DNA of 58,312 bases from Palsa-892 sp035295845 (GCA_035295845.1 DATGIF010000030.1:1-58312), one strand, 5' to 3'; shown: positions 19,250 through 27,681, counted from the first letter of the stretch. A program made the numbers and translations. Notes: a model not told the origin generated them from the sequence alone.

Positions 19250-19353
19250 CCGGGGTTGCGCCCGAATGGCGAGCAAATTCAATCGATTATGGATTTTGTC
19301 CCGAGGCCCGGATCAGCCCTGTCATGCCCAATCGGGCTGCACATGCGGGCTTT

Positions 19354-19368
19354 TTGTGCACCGCACAA
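19354..19368. promoter_or_regulatory. palindromic upstream site
   Basis: Perfect inverted repeat TTGTGC-ACC-GCACAA, about 138 bp upstream of the predicted sigma-54 start. The spacing suits an enhancer-binding protein. The half-site order is not that of the enteric NtrC consensus, so the bound protein is left open. Confidence 0.45.
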
Positions 19369-19380
19369 CAAATAGGCAAA

Positions 19381-20556
19381 CTACCAGCGGCGGATTTTCC
19401 AGAGCGAAAGATGCGCGCGGATGTCGTTCGGATCGAAGGCCGGCCCGACGAAGGCGCCGACGCCGTCGGCGGGCTCGCTCGCCGGCAGCGGGTCGCCCTT
19501 GCCGAGCACCGCGTCGTAAAGATCGGTGCGGAAGACGGCCTTCGACGCCGCGAGCATTTCGTTCGACATCGGCGCGTGACCCCAGCGCACCATCTGCGCG
19601 TAAAGCCAGGCGGCCTGCACCGGATCCGGCCGCGCCGCGCCCAGGCGCTTGATCATGAGATAACGATCGCTCGTCCGATACTCGCCCTCCGGCGAAGTCT
19701 TCAGCTTGCCGTCGAGCGTGCGGCGGATGACCTCGGGGGCGACGCCGATGCGGTTCGGCGCCGCCAGGATATTGCAGACCTCGTCGCGATTGTTGACGTC
19801 CTCGACAAAATCGGCGGCCTTGCCGTGGGCGCGGATGAGGCGGCGCAACGTGTCGGGATTTTCCTTCGCCCACGAGGCGCGGACCGCGAGCACTTTCTCG
19901 GTGGCGCGCTGCAGAATTTCCGAGACGAAATGCAGGATGTGCCCGATCCCGAGGTCGACCGCGACCGAATTCCATGGCGCGCCGACGCAGAAGCCGTCGA
20001 CGTGGCCGCTCGAAATGCTCTCGACCATGTAGGGCGGCGGCAGCACCACCATGCGCAAATCCTGATCGGGATCGACGCCGCCCGAGGCCATCCAGAAGCG
20101 CAGCTGATAATTGTGCGTGGAGAACGGGAATGTCATGCCGAAATTCAACGGCTCGCGGCCCTTGCGCCGGCGCTCGGCCACGACATCGGCGAGCGCCCGC
20201 GCCGACACCTTGGGATCGGTAAGGTCGCCATGGGCGTTGTCGGCGAGCGCCTTGTAAAGGTCGTTGGTGACGGTGATCGCGTTGCCGTTGAGCCCGAGAT
20301 TGAAGGGGGCCGCGATCGGAACCTTGACGTGGCCGAGGCCGAGGCTCGAAGCAATGGCGATCGGCGCGAGCAGATGCGCGGCATCGAACAGGCCGATGTT
20401 CAATTTATCCCGCATGTTCGACCAGGAGACTTCGCGCAGGAGCTCGACCTCGAGCCCCTCCGCCTGGGTGAAGCCCTTGTCGACCGCGATGATCAGCGCG
20501 GTTGCGTCCGCGAGCGGAATAAAGCCGATGCGCAGCTTGCTCTTGCCGTCCGTCAT
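19381..20556 (-). CDS. nasS: nitrate sensor NasS (NrtA/CmpA-like, cytoplasmic)
   Basis: Protein of 391 residues with the NrtA/SsuA-type periplasmic-binding fold but no signal peptide (it starts MTDGKSKLRIGFIPLADATA), the hallmark of NasS. The ligand-pocket region includes NFGMTFPFSTHNYQLRFWMASGG and DGFCVGAPWNSVAV. In characterised NasST systems NasS sequesters NasT and lets it go when nitrate or nitrite is bound. Its ATG overlaps the nasT stop (ATGA), so the two are coupled and near-stoichiometric. Confidence 0.92.
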   Translation of the reverse strand: MTDGKSKLRIGFIPLADATALIIAVDKGFTQAEGLEVELLREVSWSNMRDKLNIGLFDAAHLLAPIAIASSLGLGHVKVPIAAPFNLGLNGNAITVTNDLYKALADNAHGDLTDPKVSARALADVVAERRRKGREPLNFGMTFPFSTHNYQLRFWMASGGVDPDQDLRMVVLPPPYMVESISSGHVDGFCVGAPWNSVAVDLGIGHILHFVSEILQRATEKVLAVRASWAKENPDTLRRLIRAHGKAADFVEDVNNRDEVCNILAAPNRIGVAPEVIRRTLDGKLKTSPEGEYRTSDRYLMIKRLGAARPDPVQAAWLYAQMVRWGHAPMSNEMLAASKAVFRTDLYDAVLGKGDPLPASEPADGVGAFVGPAFDPNDIRAHLSLWKIRRW

Positions 20557-21143
20557 TTCAGCATCTCCGCGGCGGTGATGATCGATTGCGCGATCTCGGC
20601 GATCTTTTTCTTTTCGTTCATCGCGGTCTTGCGCATGAGGCTGTAGGCCTCGTCCTCGGTGAGATTCTTCGCCTTCATCAGAATGCCCTTGGCGCGGTCG
20701 ATGACCTTGCGCTCCTCCAGCGCCGATTTCGCCTGCTCGAGCTCGTTTTCGAGCCGCGAGAAGGCGTTGAAACGCATGATGCTCATGTCGAGGATGTGCT
20801 TGATGCGCTCCTTCTTGAGGCCGCCGACGATGTAGGCGGAGACGCCCGCGTCGATCGCCGCCTGGATCGAGGCGGTGTCGCTGTGGTCGACGAACATCGC
20901 GACCGGCCGCTTCACGGCGCGGCTCACCTGGAACATCTGTTCGAGCACGTCGCGGCGCGGGTTTTCGAGATCGATCAGGATCACGTCCGGATCGATCGCG
21001 TAAACGCGGGCAAGAAGGTTCGCGGTGTCCTCGATGCGGATCACCTGCACGTGGCCCGCCTCGCGCAGCCCGTCCTCGAGGATCGCCGCGCGAATGGGGC
21101 TTTCGTCGACGATCACGATTTTAAGGTGCGAGTCGGGCAACAT
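20553..21143 (-). CDS. nasT: ANTAR antiterminator NasT
   Basis: RNA-binding antiterminator of 196 residues. It has an N-terminal receiver-like domain (IVIVDESPIRAAILEDGLREAG, DVILIDLENP) and a C-terminal three-helix ANTAR domain (RAKGILMKAKNLTEDEAYSLMRKTAMNEKKKIAEIAQSII). It is predicted to bind the paired AACGAC hexaloops in the leader 1.4 kb downstream and prevent termination. The ATG at 21143 gives the family N-terminus; an in-frame ATG at 21170 adds 9 residues and cannot be excluded, as neither has a strong ribosome binding site. Confidence 0.92.
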   Translation of the reverse strand: MLPDSHLKIVIVDESPIRAAILEDGLREAGHVQVIRIEDTANLLARVYAIDPDVILIDLENPRRDVLEQMFQVSRAVKRPVAMFVDHSDTASIQAAIDAGVSAYIVGGLKKERIKHILDMSIMRFNAFSRLENELEQAKSALEERKVIDRAKGILMKAKNLTEDEAYSLMRKTAMNEKKKIAEIAQSIITAAEMLK

Positions 21144-21220
21144 CGGAACGCGGAAGCCTTTGGGCTTCATGCACCATGCGGTGTCTTTTAGATCAACGCA
21201 ACCCGAAGGAGCGCGCGCCG

Positions 21221-22426
21221 CTACGGGCGATTTTTTGCAAGCCGCGCGCGAACGATGGCAAGAACCGCGGCATCGGGATTGCCGTCGGGCACGCGCCCGG
21301 CGCCCGCCTGAATTTCGCGGACATTGTCCCGCAGGTCGAAATCGATCTGGCCCTGGAAATTGTTCACCCGGTAGCCGAGGGCGGCGAGGCCGCGCTGCAA
21401 TTCCACCCGTTCCTCGCGCGACAACGGATGATCGTCGGCGGGCCACGGCGCGCGGATGAGGCCCGTGCCCCGCATGCGATCGGCGAGATGGACGGCGGCG
21501 AGCGCATAGGCATCGGAGTTGTTGTAGCGCTTGATCGCCTCGAAATTTTTCGTGACGAGAAAAGCGGGGCCCTTATAGCCGCTCGGAAACAGGAGAATGG
21601 CCTCGCCCGCATCCGGCAAGGCGCCGCCATCGGCGCGCTTCAGGCCAAGCGCCGTCCAGGCGGCGAACGATGCGCGGCTCTTGCGATAATCGAAACCGGG
21701 CGGGATCGTGACCTCGAAGCCCCACGGCATGCCGGCGGTCCAGCCGCTTTCATGGAAATAATTGGCGATCGAAGCGAGGATGTCCGGCACGTTGGTCCAG
21801 ATATCGGCGCGGCCGTCGCCGGAAAAATCGACGGCGTAACGCAGAAAGCTCGACGGAATGAATTGCGGCTGGCCCATCGCGCCCGCCCAGGAGCCGAGCA
21901 TGCGCTCGCGCGCGATATCTCCCCGCTGCAGGATCACGAGGGCCGCGATGAGCTCGCCGCGGAAGAAATCGTCGCGATAGCGCGCCTGCACCAGCGTTGC
22001 GAGCGAGCGGATCACGTCCCGCCCCTCGGGCTCGACGCCGTAATTGCTTTCCATGCCCCAGATCGCCAGCAGAATGAGCCGGTCGACGCCGAATTTTTGC
22101 TCGACCGCGGCGAGCGTGTCGGCGAATTGCGTCGCGCGCTTTTTGCCGCCGGCAACGCGCGCATCGGACGCGAAGGAAGCGATATAGGCGCCCAGGGGCT
22201 TGCCGTATTCGGGCTGGCGCTTGGTGGCGGCGATCACCGCGGGATCGGGCGCGACACCCTTGAACGCCGCGTCGAAGGTCGCGCGCGAAACGCCGCGCGC
22301 TTGCGCCTCCGGCCAGAGGCCGGCGACGAAGGATTGAAAGTCATCGCCGCTCGCGGTTTTGGCCAAAAGACCGCCCGCGGCGAGCGCGATCGATAAAGCA
22401 AGGACATGGGTAAATCGGCTGAGCAT
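21221..22426 (-). CDS. lytic murein transglycosylase (MltB-like)
   Basis: Peptidoglycan-cleaving enzyme of 401 residues. A signal peptide (hydrophobic stretch LALSIALAAGGLLAKTASG) is followed by the SLT-2/MltB catalytic domain with the catalytic glutamate in WGMESNYG, the segment GSWAGAMGQPQFIPSSFLRYAVD and the aspartate-rich DFSGDGRADIW. A C-terminal peptidoglycan-binding domain (VELQRGLAALGYRVNNFQGQ) ends it. ATG 22426 is used; a TTG 12 bp earlier is possible. It would act in the periplasm. It is not functionally tied to the nitrate genes. Confidence 0.9.
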   Translation of the reverse strand: MLSRFTHVLALSIALAAGGLLAKTASGDDFQSFVAGLWPEAQARGVSRATFDAAFKGVAPDPAVIAATKRQPEYGKPLGAYIASFASDARVAGGKKRATQFADTLAAVEQKFGVDRLILLAIWGMESNYGVEPEGRDVIRSLATLVQARYRDDFFRGELIAALVILQRGDIARERMLGSWAGAMGQPQFIPSSFLRYAVDFSGDGRADIWTNVPDILASIANYFHESGWTAGMPWGFEVTIPPGFDYRKSRASFAAWTALGLKRADGGALPDAGEAILLFPSGYKGPAFLVTKNFEAIKRYNNSDAYALAAVHLADRMRGTGLIRAPWPADDHPLSREERVELQRGLAALGYRVNNFQGQIDFDLRDNVREIQAGAGRVPDGNPDAAVLAIVRARLAKNRP

Positions 22427-22514
22427 GACCCGGGGCAAATCAATAGGCGGAAGGCGCCCCTTTTAGGGTCAGGATATTTCGCCGCAAGGGAGGCCTCGTC
22501 GGCATCGAGCGGCG

Positions 22515-22922
22515 TTAAACGCGCCGGGCTGCTGCCTCCAGCGTCCGCTTGATGGCGCTTGCCCCCGCCTCGGCCATCGCCCCGATGGGAGCCGCCAATT
22601 CGTTCGGCAAGAGATCGATGATCCAGACAAATCGCGTGCGGCCCCCGCCCTCGGCGGAAATCTGCACCGAGGCGTTATAGTGCGTCGTACGGCCGCCGCT
22701 CGCACCGTAAACGAGCCGCCGCCGCGCCTCGTCGAGGCTGACGAGCGGCTCGCGGGCGACGAGGCCGTTGAAGAACGTGACGACTCGCGCATCGCCGTCG
22801 AGCTTGCAGTCGGTCACGAAACCCGCCGCGAGCCGCTTGTCGACGGCGCCGAAGTCGCGCACCGTATCCCAGACGTCGTCAGCGCGGGCCTCGATCAGGA
22901 TTTCCTTGATGATGGTGGCCAT
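22515..22922 (-). CDS. SRPBCC family protein
   Basis: Small protein of 135 residues with the START/Bet v1-like pattern of polyketide-cyclase-type SRPBCC proteins: EILIEARADDVWDTVRDFGAVDKR at the start, then VVTFFNGLVAREPLVSLDE, and a long C-terminal helix. It binds some hydrophobic ligand; which one cannot be told. A ribosome binding site GAGGAG lies very close to the ATG. It is on the same strand as, and 52 bp after, the lipocalin-like gene, so the two may be co-transcribed. Confidence 0.75.
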   Translation of the reverse strand: MATIIKEILIEARADDVWDTVRDFGAVDKRLAAGFVTDCKLDGDARVVTFFNGLVAREPLVSLDEARRRLVYGASGGRTTHYNASVQISAEGGGRTRFVWIIDLLPNELAAPIGAMAEAGASAIKRTLEAAARRV

Positions 22923-22974
22923 TTCTTCTCCTCAGGCTTTTTGGTTGCAATAGGCCTCGATTGACAGAAATCGT

Positions 22975-23544
22975 TCAAGACTTGGCGCGGCGGGCGAAGA
23001 ACTCGATTTGCATCTTCCACGTCTTGCCGCCGTTGGGAGACCGCTCGCCGAGCCAGTGGAACGAATCGGGCGTGATCTCCGTGAAGCTCCAACGCATCGG
23101 CGTGCCGTCATCGGCCTTGCCTTCCTGAACGATGTCGTCACCGGAAGTCGGGCTTGCCCGATTTCGGCTCTCTTGATCGGCCGCAAGTCGGATAAATCCG
23201 GTTTGCGAACGGGCGCGGCCGATCTGACGCGTGTAGACTTGGCGCAGCGGATCGCTCCACAGAATGTGCCAGGCATCGAGGCCGGGGTCGTAGACGCGGA
23301 GCGTCGTGCCGTAAAAGACGCCCGGCAGAATCCACACGTCCTGAATGGCGCGGCCTTCGAGCACCCAGCCGAAATGGATTTCGCCGCGCGGGCCGGATTG
23401 CTTGGTGCCGTCATCGGCGTCGATGACGGAATCCATTTCCCAGCGGCCGATCAGCCAGCCGTAAAGGCGCATCTTGTCGGCGCGGTCGGATGCCGCTTGA
23501 TCGGCGTGAAGCGCGTGGACGAAGGAGGAAGACGCAACAGACAT
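22975..23544 (-). CDS. conserved hypothetical protein, DUF1579/lipocalin-like
   Basis: Protein of 189 residues with no signal peptide. The sequence WLIGRWEMDSVIDADDG, later HFGWVLEGRAIQDVWI and a final SPNGGKTWKMQIEFFARR, suggests a beta-barrel of the kind annotated as DUF1579 or lipocalin-like. No catalytic motif is visible. ATG 23544 is chosen because GAGAGG precedes it at good distance; another ATG lies 18 bp upstream. It is divergent from an AraC regulator 86 bp away that probably controls it. Confidence 0.65.
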   Translation of the reverse strand: MSVASSSFVHALHADQAASDRADKMRLYGWLIGRWEMDSVIDADDGTKQSGPRGEIHFGWVLEGRAIQDVWILPGVFYGTTLRVYDPGLDAWHILWSDPLRQVYTRQIGRARSQTGFIRLAADQESRNRASPTSGDDIVQEGKADDGTPMRWSFTEITPDSFHWLGERSPNGGKTWKMQIEFFARRAKS

Positions 23545-23630
23545 GGCAAGCCTCTCGGGCATGGCAGGATTGCCCTTTCCTAGGCCGCTTCGGCTCGCCG
23601 CCGCTTGGGAAAAATTGCTATGGTTGGCTC

Positions 23631-24455
23631 ATGGCATTGACGTCGAATCTGCTGGCATCGGGGCCGGGCTGGCGCGTGAGCGACGTGATCTGCTCCGCCG
23701 GCCCGGGCGACCGGCCGTTCGAGGAGCGGCACGATTTCGTTTGCGTCGCCGCGGTGACCGAAGGCACGTTCCAGTACCGCACGACGAGCGGCGCGGCATT
23801 GCTCGCGCCCGGCGCGATCGTGCTCGGCAATGCCGGCCATTGTTTCGAGTGCGGGCATGAGCACAGCACCGGCGACCGCTGCCTCGCCTTTCACTTCACG
23901 CCCGAGCATCTGGAGGCGGTGCTGGGGTCGATCCCGGGCGCGCGACGGAAGGCTTTCCACGTGCCGCGCCTGCCGCCGCTCGCGCCGCTCGTTCCGCTGA
24001 TCGCCGCTGCGGAAGCCGCGCGTGACGATCATGACAGCGCGGAATTCGAGGAACTGGCGCTGCGCCTCGCTGGCGCGGTCGCGGCAATGCTCGCCGACAC
24101 GAAGCAGCCGGCCGCCCGTTCACCGAGCGGGCGTGACCAGCAGCGCGTAAGCGCAGCACTCCGCCGCATTGAGGCGAATGCCGACGCGCCGCTTGCGCTC
24201 GCCGAACTCGCGGGCGAAGCGGCGATGAGCCCTTATCATTTTCTCCGCACTTTTCAGCAGGTGACGGGAACGACGCCGCACCAATTTATTTTACGCACGC
24301 GCCTTCATCGCGCGGCGGTGCGGCTCAGGCGGTCGAAGGAACCCATTTCGGCGATCGCCTTCGACGCGGGCTTCAACGACCTCTCCACGTTCAACCGGCG
24401 CTTCCGGCGTGTGGTGGGCGTGAGCCCGAGCGACTATCGGGCGCATCGCGCGTAA
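23631..24455 (+). CDS. AraC family transcriptional regulator
   Basis: Regulator of 274 residues. An N-terminal cupin-like sensing part (GTFQYRTTSGAALLAPGAIVLGNAGH, with CFECGHEHSTGDRC) is followed by the two helix-turn-helix motifs of AraC/XylS (LALAELAGEAAMSPYHFLRTF and PISAIAFDAGFNDLSTFNRRF, ending VVGVSPSDYRAHR). The cysteine/histidine cluster in the sensing part could bind metal or respond to thiol chemistry. It is divergent from the lipocalin-like gene. The effector is unknown. Confidence 0.88.
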   Translation: MALTSNLLASGPGWRVSDVICSAGPGDRPFEERHDFVCVAAVTEGTFQYRTTSGAALLAPGAIVLGNAGHCFECGHEHSTGDRCLAFHFTPEHLEAVLGSIPGARRKAFHVPRLPPLAPLVPLIAAAEAARDDHDSAEFEELALRLAGAVAAMLADTKQPAARSPSGRDQQRVSAALRRIEANADAPLALAELAGEAAMSPYHFLRTFQQVTGTTPHQFILRTRLHRAAVRLRRSKEPISAIAFDAGFNDLSTFNRRFRRVVGVSPSDYRAHRA

Positions 24456-24497
24456 GATCGCGCGCTTTTCAAGCCTTGAACGCGGCCGGATGAGTGA

Positions 24498-24680
24498 TCA
24501 CGGCGCTCTTTTTCGTTGCGGCGCGTGAGAATTCGCCGGCGGTTGTCCGTCCGGCGCGGCATTCCATCCCAATCCCGCCGACACCGGCTGGATCGCGGAA
24601 ACGGGATCCGAGGCCGGAAAGGTATCCGCGAGCGCGCGGTCGAGCGCCGCCTCTTCTTTCGGATCCAGCCGGTTTTTCAA
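24498..24680 (-). CDS. small conserved protein (DTFPASDPVS motif)
   Basis: Sixty-residue protein starting at TTG 24680 with GGGAGG 7 bp before it. The core ALDRALADTFPASDPVSAIQP is a pattern recalled from many small Hyphomicrobiales proteins of unknown function. It is hydrophilic, with no signal peptide or membrane segment. The TTG start is the only reasonable one because no ATG occurs in frame upstream. Confidence 0.55.
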   Translation of the reverse strand: MKNRLDPKEEAALDRALADTFPASDPVSAIQPVSAGLGWNAAPDGQPPANSHAPQRKRAP

Positions 24681-24836
24681 TGTCGGCCCTCCCGCCTTGC
24701 CTGCAAAAGAATCAACCTATGAACCGGCTCCGCGGTTCCCGCGCGATGCGTTGGCCCGTCGGCCAGAGGAACCACGGCCAACAGGAGACGTTGACGGCGA
24801 GGAATGGCCTAACGGCCCAAATGGAAGGAGGCCGCC

Positions 24837-25196
24837 ATGTTGCACTGGAGAAAAGAAGCGATCGCTGACGTCATCAACCCCGTGCTCGGGATCGGATTGC
24901 TCTCGGCACCGTGGTACTTCGGCTTCATGTCCGGCGGGCCCGCAACCGAAAGCGCCTGGATCAGCGGCGTGTTGATTGCGATTGCCGCCGTCGTGGCGCT
25001 GATTGCCTTTGCCGAATGGGAGGAATGGATCGCGCTCCTCTTCGGCCTGTGGGCGATCGTCGCGCCGTGGGTGCTCGGCTTCGCGAGCACCAACATGATC
25101 GCGACGCAGGCGCATTTTGTCGTCGGCATCCTCGTCGCGTTGCTCGCGGTGTGGGAGCTTTGGCAGATACACCGCCTGCCGGGGCAAACAGCTTGA
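24837..25196 (+). CDS. SPW repeat membrane protein
   Basis: Integral membrane protein of 119 residues with two SPW-type repeats: SAPWYFGF at about residues 22-29 and VAPWVLGF at 76-83, each at the start of a helix pair, giving four predicted membrane helices. Strong ribosome binding site AAGGAGG. Function unknown. A GC-rich hairpin follows the stop at 25224-25247. Confidence 0.8.
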   Translation: MLHWRKEAIADVINPVLGIGLLSAPWYFGFMSGGPATESAWISGVLIAIAAVVALIAFAEWEEWIALLFGLWAIVAPWVLGFASTNMIATQAHFVVGILVALLAVWELWQIHRLPGQTA

Positions 25197-25223
25197 GCTT
25201 GAGGTCAGCGATAAAGAAACAAC

Positions 25224-25247
25224 ACGGGCCGGCGAAAACCGGCCCGT
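25224..25247 (+). terminator. hairpin after the SPW gene
   Basis: ACGGGCCGG-CGAAAA-CCGGCCCGT, a perfect 9-bp stem 28 bp past the stop. Only two T residues follow, so termination efficiency is uncertain. Confidence 0.55.
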
Positions 25248-25270
25248 TGCGTAATTCAGGGGCGAAACGA

Positions 25271-25480
25271 ATGATGCGGAATTTCCTGCTTTATATCGCC
25301 GCCGTGCTGCTGCCCAGCGCCGCGTCCGCGCAGCCGATCGCTGACGATTATTTTTACGGCGTTTACTACAGCCAGTCCGGCACCTGTTTCCAAGCCTACT
25401 GTAATTTCCCGCATCCTCCGTTCGACTACCGGCCGCAAAATCGAAACAGAACGCCGCGTGCGCCGCGACATAATCCCTGA
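25271..25480 (+). CDS. small predicted secreted protein
   Basis: Sixty-nine residues starting MMRNFLLYIAAVLLPSAASA, a clear signal peptide with likely cleavage after ASA. The mature part is short, tyrosine-rich near its start (DDYFYGVYYS), has two cysteines (GTCFQAYCNFP) and ends basic (NRNRTPRAPR). AGGGGCG lies 7 bp before the ATG. Not recognised. An outer-membrane or periplasmic location is inferred from the signal only. Confidence 0.5.
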   Translation: MMRNFLLYIAAVLLPSAASAQPIADDYFYGVYYSQSGTCFQAYCNFPHPPFDYRPQNRNRTPRAPRHNP

Positions 25481-25566
25481 ATTTTCGGACGTCGCTTGCG
25501 GTCTTTTCTGGCTTATCCCCGTAAGCGGCCTTATCGTTATCTTCCTGACCAGGATCCAATCACGAA

Positions 25567-26412
25567 ATGAGTGCGAAGATCGAAACGCTCGTCGACGGGC
25601 TGACCTTTCCCGAAGGTCCGCGTTGGCACGACGGCAAGCTCTGGTTTTCGGATTTCTACACCTACCGCGTGCTTCGCGCCGGCCTCGATGGCAAGGTCGA
25701 GACCGTGGCCGAGGTGCCGCAACAATCCTCGGGCCTCGGATGGACACCCGCCGGCGACCTCCTGATCGTTTCCATGCTCGATCGGAAATTGCTGCGAATG
25801 CAGGGCGGCAAGCTGCAAACCTTCGCCGACCTTTCGCCGATCGCGACCTTTCACTGCAATGACATGGTCGTCGATAAATCGGGGCGCGCCTATGTGGGAA
25901 ATTTCGGCTTCGATCTGCATGCGGGCGCAGCTCCGCGCCCGGCGTCGCTCGCCCGCGTGGATCCCGACGGGAACGTTTCGGTCGCGGCGACCGACATGAT
26001 GTTTCCCAACGGCTCGGTGATCACGCCGGACGGGAAAACGATGGTCATCGCCGAGACCATAGCCAACCGGCTTACGGCTTTCGACATCGCGAACGATGGC
26101 GCGCTTTCGAACCGGCGCCTGTTCGCGCCATTGGACGGCTGCTTTCCCGACGGCATTTGTCTCGATGCCGAAGGCGCAATCTGGGTCGCCGATGCGCGCG
26201 GCATGCGGGTCATTCGCGTGTTCGACGGCGGCCGCATCGAGCGCACGATTTCGACCGGCGCGCGGCGCGTCTTCGCCTGCATGCTGGGCGGAGAACGGCG
26301 CCGGACCTTGTTCCTCTGTACGAGCTCGGGGTCGGGACCGGACGTGGCGAAGAAGCGCGACGGAAAAATCGAATTTGCCGAAGTGGACGTGCCCGGCGCG
26401 GGCCTGCCCTAG
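25567..26412 (+). CDS. SMP-30/gluconolactonase family protein
   Basis: Predicted six-bladed beta-propeller lactonase of 281 residues. The metal-ligand glutamate is in FPEGPRW (residue 16). Further family landmarks are HCNDMVVDKSGRAYVGNFG, FPNGSVITPDGKTMVIAET and FPDGICLDAEGAIWVAD, which carry the expected Asn and Asp ligands. It probably hydrolyses a sugar or related lactone. A glucose-dehydrogenase-like gene lies just beyond the remnant downstream, on the opposite strand, so a joint role in sugar oxidation to lactone then acid is plausible. Confidence 0.87.
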   Translation: MSAKIETLVDGLTFPEGPRWHDGKLWFSDFYTYRVLRAGLDGKVETVAEVPQQSSGLGWTPAGDLLIVSMLDRKLLRMQGGKLQTFADLSPIATFHCNDMVVDKSGRAYVGNFGFDLHAGAAPRPASLARVDPDGNVSVAATDMMFPNGSVITPDGKTMVIAETIANRLTAFDIANDGALSNRRLFAPLDGCFPDGICLDAEGAIWVADARGMRVIRVFDGGRIERTISTGARRVFACMLGGERRRTLFLCTSSGSGPDVAKKRDGKIEFAEVDVPGAGLP

Positions 26413-26491
26413 GGCCGTCAATGCGTGCCCGCGCTGCTTCGCCGGCTTGGACGCGCGCGTGAGATTGAACGCCGAATTGACGAGCGCAATC

Positions 26492-26632
26492 CGGCGTGCC
26501 GAGCAAGGCCGCAAAGCAGGCGTCGGAATCGAAGCGCGGCCAGCACAGCCAATCGATCGGACCGTCCTTGCCGACGAGGGCCGCCGAAGTGCAATCGCCG
26601 ACGATCGCATAATCTTCGATGGGCAGCGCCAT
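26492..26632 (-). pseudogene. truncated GH15 glycoside hydrolase (N-terminal remnant)
   Basis: Starts with ATG 5 bp after the dehydrogenase stop and reads MALPIEDYAIVGDCTSAALV then GKDGPIDWLCWPRFDSDACF and AALLGTP, the N-terminus of bacterial GH15 glucoamylase/trehalase-type proteins. After about residue 47 the likeness stops, and a stop codon follows within the end of the SMP-30 gene. The remaining 550 or so residues of a GH15 enzyme are missing. It looks like a deletion joining this gene head to the SMP-30 tail. Confidence 0.75.
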
Positions 26633-26637
26633 GACGT

Positions 26638-27681
26638 TTACGCCGCGAACTCAAGCACGACTTTAATGTCGTCGGCGCGATGCTCGAGCGCCTCCGGCCA
26701 CCGCTCGAGCGGAACGCGGCGCGAAATGAGACGCTCCAGCCAGCGCGAGTCGGCGCGGGCGAGCGCAAGTGCCGCCGCTTCGTAGTGGCGGCGATTGGCG
26801 TTGACGGTGCCGAACACCACCGTGTTCTCGAGCACCATGCTTCGGTTGTATTTTCCGACGTCGAATTCGATTTCCCGCCCGCCGGTGGAAACACCCGCGA
26901 GACAAACAATCCCGGCCGGCACGACGCGCTCCACCACCTCCAGAATCACCGAAGTCGCGCCGGTGCATTCCAACACGAGGTCGGGCTTGAGGTCGCGCAG
27001 GCTTCCATGGTGATAGCTCGCGCCCAACGCGCGCACGAGGTCTGGCTTCGCGCCCGTTTCGACCTGATCGAAGACGTGCACCGCGTATCCGCGCTGCAAG
27101 CCCAGCAACGCCGCAAGCAGCCCGATCGAACCCGCGCCGGTAACGAGTGCCGTGCGCGGATGCCAGGACGGGCTCCGGTTGCCGATGCGCTCGACCTGTT
27201 CCCATGCCTTGGCGACGACGCTGGTCGGCTCGACCAGCACGCCGCGGAAGCCGAGGCTCGGGTCGATCTTGATCGCGAAGTCGGGCTCGATGCGGAAGCG
27301 TTGCGAGGCGTAACCGTCGCGTTGTTTGATGCCGCGTTCGGTGTAGAGATTGTTGCGGCACATATCCCACTCGCCGTTGGCGCAAGCCGGACACGGAACG
27401 GGATCGGGCCGCCTTACGATTCCGACAACATGATCGCCTTTCTGGATGGGCCCGCGGTCGGGAGCTTCCACCACGCGGCCCAGCGATTCGTGGCCGATGA
27501 TCAGCCGCTTCGCCCCCGGAGGAGCGGCGCCATAATGGCCTTCGATAATTTCCCGATCGGTGCCGCAAATGCCGATGGCGATGGTTTCAACGAGAACGGC
27601 GCCGTCGGAAAGGGGAGGTTCGGGCGCTTCTTCGAGGCGGGAGGAATGGTCGACACCCGGAATAACGCTGAGCGCAAGCAC
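26638..27681 (-). CDS. zinc-dependent glucose dehydrogenase-like protein
   Basis: Medium-chain dehydrogenase of 347 residues. The catalytic zinc region is GICGTDREIIEGHYG with GHESLGRVVE. The structural-zinc-like segment CPACANGEWDMC keeps three cysteines. The nucleotide fold is ALVTGAGSIGLLAALLGLQRG. The closest recalled pattern is NAD(P)-dependent glucose 1-dehydrogenase. GTG 27681 is chosen: GAAGGA lies 6 bp before it and VLALSVIPG is the usual N-terminus, whereas the ATG 105 bp upstream adds unlike residues. The neighbouring GH15 remnant suggests a former glucan-to-glucose-to-gluconolactone operon. Confidence 0.82.
   Translation of the reverse strand: MLALSVIPGVDHSSRLEEAPEPPLSDGAVLVETIAIGICGTDREIIEGHYGAAPPGAKRLIIGHESLGRVVEAPDRGPIQKGDHVVGIVRRPDPVPCPACANGEWDMCRNNLYTERGIKQRDGYASQRFRIEPDFAIKIDPSLGFRGVLVEPTSVVAKAWEQVERIGNRSPSWHPRTALVTGAGSIGLLAALLGLQRGYAVHVFDQVETGAKPDLVRALGASYHHGSLRDLKPDLVLECTGATSVILEVVERVVPAGIVCLAGVSTGGREIEFDVGKYNRSMVLENTVVFGTVNANRRHYEAAALALARADSRWLERLISRRVPLERWPEALEHRADDIKVVLEFAA

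Larger units (their letters stand above)
19019..19380. other. regulatory gap nasS-narK
   Basis: A 362-bp stretch without a gene. It holds, in minus-strand order, a palindrome (19368-19354), the sigma-54 promoter (19249-19233), the ANTAR hairpins (19190-19162), the terminator (19166-19117) and the narK ribosome binding site. Confidence 0.8.

Noticed and set aside
19323..19345. possible NtrC-type pair TGCAC/GTGCA upstream of the nitrate operon
   Set aside because: Half-site spacing is about 13 bp rather than the usual 7, so it was not called as an NtrC site.
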